The translations under genes and the position numbers were made by a program. Positions 59,301-64,000 of a stretch of 64,000 nucleotides of DNA are shown one piece after another. The notes under the pieces are model-generated. The model made no database searches, was not told the origin of the DNA, and saw nothing but the letters and a program-made list of their open reading frames with translations. Position 1 is the stretch's first letter, and each line of letters begins with the position of its first letter. The stretch is from Atrichornis clamosus (taxonomy: Eukaryota > Chordata > Aves > Passeriformes > Menuridae), in contig WBMZ01010836.1 of assembly GCA_013400975.1 (NCBI GenBank), positions 27,776 to 91,775 on the forward strand, in the 5' to 3' direction.

Positions 59301-60731
59301 TTTCTTTAAGTTTTACTGTGGCACATTAAATTAACAAATTCATTTTATATGCCTCCTATAATTCTGAGGCTCCTGTTAACAGAATCATAGAATCATTTAG
59401 GCTGGAAAAGACCTTTAAGATCATGTTCAAAACCTGTTCCTACAGACAAAATAGGATAACTAAGAATTTTCTTCACGGAATCACTGTTTTTCTTTCACCT
59501 TCGGAGCTGTCCAACAGATTTACAAATTCAGAAAGTACTCACATGACTTGGTGTGCTCTAGTGAAAGCATGTAATTGGCAAGAGGAGGCGTGTAGGTCAA
59601 ACACTGTAGAGTAGAATTAAGGAAACATGTGTTGCCGAGGTTCTGCAGTCCAACTCCAACACTTTGTGTTTGTTGCCAATCCATACAGATTTTCTCAGGC
59701 GGAAAAAGAATTCTTTGTGGCGGAGCAATTCCATCATTAACAACTGCAAGAAAATTGTATTTTAAAAAGAGTTGTACTGGTGTTGGTTTAAAGAGGGTAT
59801 TTAAAAAGTAGCATTCTGCAGGAGCATCCTGAAGAACCAGTTCTACTCCAAAACACAGCAACACATCATGCACAGCTTTAACACTGCCATGTGAATTTGC
59901 TGGTCAACACACTGTTTTGGACAATAGTTCATTCATCTAGTATTTATCTATTATTCTAATGCAAGACAAACTACCACTCATTTTCGTAGTAGGCTATATT
60001 CTTTAATCTCTTTATTAATTAAGTTATTGCTTTTTCCTTATTGTAACTTAAACCACAAACTTACACTTGTGGTTATAATGTAAGAAGAACCAAGACAGAA
60101 AAATAAGCAAGTAAATAGCACAGAAAGTAACTCTATAGGTACCTGATCTCTTCCTGGGCAATGTTATTATTCAAAGACTTGTGAATAAGAGAAACCATGA
60201 ATACACATGGTAAAATGTACTTTTCTCTCCATAACAGGAGAGACCTGGGTAAGTCTGTGTATTATGTAAAGCTACCCTTGTTTGACTGTACACACACAAA
60301 AAATAATTTACAAATTGATTGTCAATATCTAAAACCTAAGTTCCGCAACACCTGTCCCTTCAGTTGCCTTAGGGGGATCCCAAAATTGAAATCTATGGCT
60401 GAAGTCTTGATTTGTTGTAGTTTCATTTTATAGCAGTGCAACAACTAAAGAACTGCTTCTACTTTTGCTCAAGAAAAAGCAGGGAGGACAAGAGACACTT
60501 ACCTAGATCTCTTTGGGCAAAAGGCTTCGATTTTTGAGATGATCTACAATAAATATGCCCCCCAGGACCTTTGTCCACAGAGACTTTGTTTGGATCTTCT
60601 GTAGGAGGTACCCGGCCCAAACTTGCAGTGCGTGATGTCATTTTTTTAGTACGGGGTTTCATAGATTTGTCAGACCGTCTCGATGAAGACTTTTTTGACT
60701 TTGAAGATTTTGGCTTGTTAACTATGGTCAT
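47346..60731 (-). CDS. USP42: Ubiquitin carboxyl-terminal hydrolase 42, full coding sequence
   Basis: Sixteen coding exons with GT-AG borders and matching phases join into 1333 residues, close to the human protein (about 1320). Exons from 5' to 3' on the minus strand: 60503-60731, 59543-59743, 58334-58444, 58070-58172, 57827-57894, 57601-57671, 56978-57060, 55863-55974, 55339-55479, 55036-55136, 54464-54602, 53097-53825, 52638-52723, 50503-51996, 49723-50015, 47346-47386. The catalytic domain spans about 105-408: nucleophile C116 (GNTCF), H367 (NAGHY) and D384 (WYRMND), with zinc-ribbon pairs C240/C243 and C287/C290. After it comes a long disordered region ending in Ser/Arg/Lys-rich segments. 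USP42 is a nuclear deubiquitinase, known to act on p53 and histone H2B. The catalytic residues are intact. The ATG chosen is the first in frame after the exon 2 acceptor, and MTIV matches the family start. Confidence 0.96.
47387..49722 (-). other. USP42 intron 16 (2.3 kb)
   Basis: It separates the lysine-run exon from the short last exon. One CR1 tail lies at 49557-49618. Frames of 120-136 codons at 47811-48498 on the minus strand have no recognisable domain or exon borders. Nothing else seen. Confidence 0.65.
49557..49618 (-). mobile_element. CR1 LINE 3' tail fragment
   Basis: GGTTTGGGTTGGAAGGGACC, then CTCAAAGATCATCTA and CCAACCCCTCTGCCATG is the reverse complement of the CR1 3' end. It sits in USP42 intron 16, in the same orientation as the gene. 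Confidence 0.8.
49723..50015 (-). CDS. USP42: USP42 exon 16 (lysine run)
   Basis: The acceptor is gtttccttcag and the donor gtgagg. It codes K1223 to R1320 ([18 protein letters not shown], then eight lysines, [17 protein letters not shown]...). The polylysine block matches HKKKKKKKK in mammals; the segment after it diverges. A CR1 fragment lies about 100 bases downstream in the intron. Confidence 0.92.
50016..50502 (-). other. USP42 intron 15
   Basis: 487 bases of AT-rich intron with a short A run near 50252-50261. No further feature seen. Confidence 0.75.
50503..51996 (-). CDS. USP42: USP42 exon 15 (large Ser/Arg/Lys-rich exon)
   Basis: The acceptor is tttcttttgtgcag and the donor gtaagc. 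At 1494 bases this is the largest exon, coding S725 to Y1222. It starts acidic and ends very basic, with many SR, RS, DR, KH and RYY motifs ([28 protein letters not shown]) and the terminal [18 protein letters not shown]. Mammalian USP42 has the same basic tail, which fits nuclear and speckle targeting. Large reading frames in other phases here are shadows of the repetitive codons. Confidence 0.95.
51997..52637 (-). other. USP42 intron 14
   Basis: 641 bases between exons 14 and 15. Two overlapping frames of 73-90 codons occur on the minus strand, but they have no domain or splice support. Nothing else seen. Confidence 0.75.
52638..52723 (-). CDS. USP42: USP42 exon 14
   Basis: The acceptor is gttttaattgtag and the donor gtaaaa. 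It codes residues 697-724 ([28 protein letters not shown]) plus two bases of a serine codon that exon 15 completes. It is weakly alignable to the human segment around LSLPEDKILETF. Confidence 0.88.
53097..53825 (-). CDS. USP42: USP42 exon 13 (disordered central region)
   Basis: The acceptor is tttaaatccag and the donor gtgagt. It codes residues 454-696, phase 0 at both ends. Conserved islands are [38 protein letters not shown] and [16 protein letters not shown]. The rest is Ser/Pro-rich and likely unstructured. Confidence 0.95.
54464..54602 (-). CDS. USP42: USP42 exon 12 (post-catalytic linker)
   Basis: The acceptor is ctttcttcccaag and the donor gtaatt. It codes R407 to K453, including a Pro/Gly/Ser-rich linker and [13 protein letters not shown], which is also present in mammalian USP42. 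It is more GC-rich than neighbouring exons. Confidence 0.94.
55036..55136 (-). CDS. USP42: USP42 exon 11 (Asp box)
   Basis: The acceptor is tctttatttacag and the donor gtaata. It codes residues 374-406 ([33 protein letters not shown]). D384 in MND is the third catalytic residue. [10 protein letters not shown] closes the USP domain. Confidence 0.97.
55339..55479 (-). CDS. USP42: USP42 exon 10 (His box)
   Basis: The acceptor is gtctgtgttcag and the donor gtaaat. It codes residues 327-373 ([16 protein letters not shown]...[14 protein letters not shown]), phase 0 at both ends. H367 is the catalytic general base. Confidence 0.97.
55863..55974 (-). CDS. USP42: USP42 exon 9 (second CxxC, KRF motif)
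   Basis: The acceptor is tgcccttaag and the donor gtatgt. It codes K289 to K326 ([37 protein letters not shown]). SLKRF is the typical USP strand before the His box. Confidence 0.96.
56978..57060 (-). CDS. USP42: USP42 exon 8 (USP domain)
   Basis: The acceptor is cttactcatccag and the donor gtaaga. It codes residues 262-288 ([27 protein letters not shown]). C287 opens the second CxxC pair, completed by C290 in the next exon. Confidence 0.96.
57601..57671 (-). CDS. USP42: USP42 exon 7 (first zinc-ribbon CxxC)
   Basis: The acceptor is tttgattccag and the donor gtaagg. It codes V238 to K261 ([20 protein letters not shown]). C240 and C243 form the first half of the zinc ribbon in the USP fingers. 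Confidence 0.96.
57827..57894 (-). CDS. USP42: USP42 exon 6 (USP domain)
   Basis: The acceptor is aatttatttccag and the donor gtactt. It codes K215 to R237 ([20 protein letters not shown]). [10 protein letters not shown] leads into the zinc ribbon. It has one flanking base of a split codon at each end. Confidence 0.95.
58070..58172 (-). CDS. USP42: USP42 exon 5 (USP domain, QEDAHEF motif)
   Basis: The acceptor is atttattag and the donor gtaagc. It codes R181 to T214 ([20 protein letters not shown]...ACLNGST). QEDAHEF is the conserved helix packing near the ubiquitin-tail channel in USP enzymes. Confidence 0.96.
58334..58444 (-). CDS. USP42: USP42 exon 4 (USP domain)
   Basis: The acceptor is ttcactgtccag and the donor gtaagt. 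It codes C144 to K180 ([19 protein letters not shown]...[12 protein letters not shown]). FCMMC matches the family. It joins exon 3 across a split cysteine codon. Confidence 0.95.
58657..58783. mobile_element. CR1 LINE 3' end with inverted 5' half
   Basis: 58657-58702 is reverse-oriented CR1 (ACCAGGTTGCTCAAAGCCCA, ATCCAACCTGGCC). 58701-58783 is forward-oriented (AGTGGAAGGTGTC, GATCTTTAGGTTCCTTCC, CCATTCTATGATTC). In CR1 coordinates the two pieces are adjacent but point in opposite directions, as expected of twin priming. Confidence 0.75.
59380..59436 (-). mobile_element. CR1 LINE 3' tail fragment
   Basis: CAGAATCATAGAATCATTTA, GGCTGGAAAAGACCTTTAAG and ATCATG match the reverse complement of a CR1 3' end, including its terminal 8-base tandem unit. 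It lies in USP42 intron 3. Confidence 0.8.
59543..59743 (-). CDS. USP42: USP42 exon 3 (Cys box)
   Basis: The acceptor is attttcttgcag and the donor gtgagt. It codes residues 77-143 ([19 protein letters not shown]..., [35 protein letters not shown]). C116 in GNTCF is the catalytic nucleophile of USP-family cysteine proteases. TYTPPLANY is characteristic of USP42/USP36. Confidence 0.97.
59744..60502 (-). other. USP42 intron 2
   Basis: 759 bases of AT-rich intron with clean borders (gtaagt...cttgcag). The open frame extending exon 3 upstream to 59873 is intronic read-through. No other feature seen. Confidence 0.8.
60503..60731 (-). CDS. USP42: USP42 exon 2, coding part (start codon, basic N-terminus)
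   Basis: The acceptor (ttgttacag) lies 9 bases before the ATG and the donor is gtaagt. It codes residues 1-76. The segment is rich in Ser, Lys and Arg ([12 protein letters not shown]), unlike the more acidic human N-terminus I know, and is probably disordered. An overlapping upstream ATG lies 8 bases before the start. Confidence 0.9.
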
Positions 60732-60740
60732 TGTTCATAT
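60732..60740 (-). promoter_or_regulatory. USP42 exon 2 leader with overlapping upstream ORF
   Basis: The nine leader bases between the acceptor and the start codon include an ATG at 60736-60738. It is out of frame with the main ATG and reads six codons to a TAA at 60718-60720 inside the coding sequence. Overlapping upstream ORFs usually lower initiation at the main start. The main ATG has A at -3 and at +4. Confidence 0.5.
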
Positions 60741-62899
60741 CTGTAACAAGGCAAAAGTTCTGTTTGGCATAGGAACGTCAAGAAGCATTCCAGAAAGGAA
60801 AAACTTAAGAGAAATCCTGTCACTTAGTCTCAAAGAACTTGGAAGAACTAAGCAGCTGCTAAGAATGATTACAAAAACAGAAACAAAAACCCCAAAATAA
60901 AAAAAAAATTTCTACCCAATACACAGCTAAACACACAAAACTGTATCAATATAGCTTTTAACTTCTGCTGAGCTAATGACTACTGGCATTTCTTACACTT
61001 CCGTGGGATTTTAAACCACTATAGTCATGAAGACGTTTTTCTTAAAATAAGCTGTGAGCAGTGGCACGTTGAAGTGCTGGCCTGTTGAGATCCAAAAGGA
61101 GTTTTCTGGCTAACATCTTCCTGCTCCTGGGAACCACACACCCCTGATGACACAGAGGATGGGACAGAGCTCTCAGAAATCTTGGGAAAGGGGAGCAAGA
61201 AAACACTTGCATATTTATTTGCACCTGCGTTTCTTCTGCCCTTCCAAGAAGTATTTGTTTGAATACAATTTTGGCAGCACTCCTTGTGGTATTTTGCACC
61301 CATCACATTTACAATGCTTACTATCAACCAAGAAGTTGAATTAAAAAGCACCTCTTTCAGTTCCACTTATATAAAGTTGTATGTTTTGCCAGGGAAAAAC
61401 GAGAGGAATGTAAGCTATAAAAAGAAAATGCTGAATGCAAAAGAAAGCAAACAAAATTTCAGCCCTCAACAGCAAAGGCAATAACTGATATTAAGTTCTT
61501 TATAAAATGCTGATTATGTTTCAAGATGATACCTCTTTGAGTATGTGTAATTGCATGTGCATATAGTATGCTACTGAATAATTACATGATCAATTATCAA
61601 TCTGTGTATGTAAATTTTTACTACTATCTTACTATAGCATGTCAGGCCTTTTTAAGTTTAGGGAAACTATAAACTTAACTGAGGGTTTAAAGTATAACCT
61701 GCTTTGGTATACTGAAATAACTGAGAGAACAAAGCATGAAGCAGTTTCTGATTCATGGCACAACTTGATTGCTAATCATGAAACTTCAGGAAGATTAAAC
61801 AATGCACAGTAAATTGGAGAACTTCTAGTCCCACGAAGACAAATTATGCGCAAAGCCTTGAATTAGATTTTTTTCCCCTGTAAATTTTCAATTTAAAATC
61901 CACTCCATATACGATTTTCATTTCTGAGATGATAATACACAAAAGATGAAAAATTAACTCATTTTACTGAAAAATTAAGACATCCTTGTCCCTTTGAAAG
62001 ACTAAGATGACAATTCTTGGCCTTAATAATTTTCAGGTAAGATCCAGACTTCAAATTGCACGTACCAGTGACATCTCCTTTTTCTGATGGAAAGGCAAAG
62101 GGTTTCAACAACATATTTAAAACTTATTTGCAGGACAAAAACCAGAATCAAGACTGCAGTGAAAAGCAAACAGAAGAATATTATCACAAAAAAGCTTTGG
62201 CTGTATATTGACCAATAAGGGAAACCGTATGTATTTTTAAATTTATTTTTTGCAACTGAATAACATGTTACCAGGTATCAAGCACTATACACCAGCAAAT
62301 ATCAATGGATAGTAAGAATAACTCAGATCCACCACTTTTCCAAAATATGTCAATATAAATCTTAATTTGGATATAACACCTCTGAGACAAAGTTGTACAA
62401 AAATTACAAAAACGGGTATTTTCCCTCTCCCATTGTTCAACGTACATACAGATTCTGTTCCTGTACCACTGCTGAACATAAATTCATATTGCCATGTGTA
62501 CCGAGCATTATTTCCCTGTGCTACTCCCACAACAGACTTCTCCCAGTATGAAACTGATGAGCAAAACAGAACAAACAGTTGCTTTTCTCCCATTTGGAGT
62601 GTTGTATCAGCGTTGTTTAGATTTTTTTTTAGCAGTCTCATCACAACACACATCAGCTACGACTTGAATCTAAATATTTATGTTTGGTCTCCGCTTTGCA
62701 TACAATAAATCACAGCTCAGGAGAGTTTTAAACAAGATCCCGTTCACAGAACCCCGTTCAGCCAGGGAGTATGACTGCGCCTTTATCTCAGTACAAACCA
62801 AACATTTCCAGCAGTGATTGTAAAAAAACAAGAGCAGCACACAGCAACACCGCGGCAGAAACAAGATGCAAGAGGAAAGTACTCCAGCAGAAGCCCAGG
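60741..62899 (-). other. USP42 intron 1 (5' UTR intron), 2.2 kb or more
   Basis: AT-rich sequence between the CpG island and the first coding exon. I see no coding exon, RNA gene or clear mobile element. Short frames on both strands lack splice or homology support. Confidence 0.7.
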
Positions 62900-64000
62900 C
62901 AGAGCCACCCCGCTAAACCAGCGACCGCACCGCGCGCGCCGCCGGGAGCAAAAACAAACCGGGGCAGCGGGGAACACAAAACACACACCCCGCGCTGCTT
63001 TTACTTTCGTTACAAAATGAAAGGCAGGAGAGGAGAAATAATTAATCACTTTACCCTTCACCACCAGCCGGCGGGGAGCGCTCGGCGCAGGACAGCTCCG
63101 AACTCCGTGTCCCGGGGCCGTTGGTTGTGGCGGGACCGAGCCCGGCGCCGCGAGCGCCCGCAAGCGGCTCGTTCCGGGCGGCCCGAGCCCCCGGGCCCCG
63201 CACACAACCGAACCGCTCACCCCGGTACCGCCGGCGCCAAGCCCGAAGCACCAACCCGGCTGCCCCCGGGCAGAGAACCAGAACATATTGGTTCCCGAAA
63301 ATTTTCTGACACCGGCAGTAAAAGGCCGCTGGCAGGGGTAGGAACATGGGCAGGGACAAGCACCGCACGCCAACATGTCCGCGCTCAGCGCGGCAAGAGC
63401 CCAAACACACACTAAACAAAACCCACCCCGGCACGCAGGCAAGGGGAGCCGCGAACCGGCCGCGAGGGAGCCTCCGCCTCGCCCTTCCCCTCCAACTCGC
63501 ACACCGCCGGGTCCCTCAGCCCCGCGGCTCCCCGCCCGTGCCGCGCCGTCTCCGCCTCCCGGCCCCGAGCTGACCTGTCCGGGCCCGCGTCCCATCCCGG
63601 CCCAGGGGTAGGACCGTGGCGGCGGCGCCCAACGGCGGCTCCGTGCCCATGGCAACGTGGGGGGGGGGCCGGCGAAGCGAGTGTGGAGCCCCCCGGGCAC
63701 GGGGCGGAGGGGCCGCGGGAGCCGCCGCTGCGCCGAACGGGAACAACGCGGGGCCAGGCGGTGGAAAAAAGCCGCTCCCGCCGCTGGACGCAGGGCGTCC
63801 CGGCCGCCCTGCCGCCCGCGCCGGGACGCCGGAAATCCACGCCGAGTCCCCCACGCCGGCAGCAAAAGGAGTAGGGGGAATGAGAAGCGGGCGCCGGCGA
63901 GATCCCGGCGCGTAACGGAGAGGGCGGCCGCGGAGACACCGCCGCGCCGGGAGGGGGCCGGTCCCGCCGGCCCAGGGGGTGGCGGCGGCGGCGGGGCTGG
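62900..64000 (-). promoter_or_regulatory. USP42: CpG island, USP42 promoter region
   Basis: Base composition changes sharply from AT-rich intron to GC- and CpG-dense sequence that runs to the right edge. It lies upstream of the first coding exon of USP42 on the minus strand, so it is the obvious promoter. There is a G run at 63659-63668 and a near X-box at 63643-63656. In mammals a divergent neighbour (EIF2AK1) lies upstream, so the island could serve both directions; nothing of that gene is visible. Confidence 0.8.
63575..63720 (-). other. USP42: Possible non-coding first exon of USP42
   Basis: On the minus strand a CAG|GTCAGC donor lies at 63574/63575 inside the CpG island. It is a plausible end of a 5' UTR exon spliced to the acceptor at 60741. 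The 5' limit given is arbitrary. Other usable donors exist near 63217 (GTGAGC) and 63053 (GTAAAG), so the true exon is unsettled. Confidence 0.3.

Larger units (their letters stand above)
58445..59542 (-). other. USP42 intron 3 with two CR1 fragments
   Basis: 1.1 kb of intron. It contains a rearranged CR1 tail at 58657-58783 and a second CR1 tail at 59380-59436, listed separately. The remainder is AT-rich with no recognisable element. Confidence 0.8.

Noticed and set aside
20501..60731. Reading the pair as CYTH1 and USP36, which are also neighbours in vertebrates
   Set aside because: Residues such as [28 protein letters not shown] and the KRRIANKK end fit CYTH3. The protease start [17 protein letters not shown] and polylysine tail fit USP42.
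62783..63865. 360-codon open frame on the minus strand, with further long frames on both strands of the CpG island
   Set aside because: High GC content removes stop codons in several frames at once. The residue mix is Gly/Ala/Arg/Pro without domain or conserved motif, and the frame runs on into AT-rich intron.
1..64000. tRNA genes, CRISPR arrays, endogenous retroviral genes or long terminal repeats
   Set aside because: I saw no cloverleaf boxes, regularly spaced repeats, or retroviral gene or LTR sequences. Mobile DNA here is limited to short CR1 tails.

Overview
The window is vertebrate nuclear DNA, most likely avian. It has GT-AG introns, AT-rich introns, one strong CpG island at the right edge, and several truncated copies of the bird/reptile LINE CR1. 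Two convergent (tail-to-tail) genes account for all coding sequence I can support: cytohesin-3 (CYTH3, GRP1) on the + strand and the deubiquitinase USP42 on the - strand. These two genes are also neighbours on human 7p22, so this looks like a conserved synteny block. I infer the avian counterpart of that block, but the chromosome and species cannot be read from the sequence.

Region by region: 1-20500 is the 3' part of a very long CYTH3 intron 1. It has no CpG island, so the CYTH3 promoter and exon 1 lie to the left of the window. 20501-41880 holds CYTH3 exons 2 to 14, giving 388 visible residues: coiled coil, Sec7 ARF-exchange domain, PH domain and polybasic tail. A 3-nucleotide microexon (GAG, 34082-34084) switches the PH domain between the two-glycine and three-glycine forms. 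41881 to about 45262 is the CYTH3 3' UTR, ending at an AATAAA. About 45263-47345 is the gap between the two stop codons, probably mostly USP42 3' UTR. 47346-60731 (- strand) holds 16 coding exons of USP42 that join in frame into 1333 residues: an N-terminal basic segment, a USP catalytic domain with intact Cys, His and Asp boxes and a CxxC/CxxC zinc ribbon, then a long disordered Ser/Arg/Lys-rich tail. 62900-64000 is a CpG island holding the USP42 promoter and a non-coding first exon.

How the genes relate: CYTH3 is a phosphoinositide-recruited exchange factor for ARF GTPases at the plasma membrane; USP42 is a nuclear ubiquitin protease. They are neighbours rather than a pathway. Their 3' ends approach each other, and possible poly(A) signals on opposite strands lie about 80 bp apart.

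Most noteworthy: the 3-nt microexon, which routine annotation usually misses; a CR1 copy whose two halves are inverted in the pattern expected of twin priming; a tiny upstream ORF overlapping the USP42 start; a tandem palindrome in CYTH3 intron 9; a degenerate minisatellite starting at the USP42 stop codon; and an unexplained exon-like coiled-coil segment in CYTH3 intron 1 with the right splice phase but an in-frame stop. I found no undescribed gene system. Most of the window is ordinary intron.
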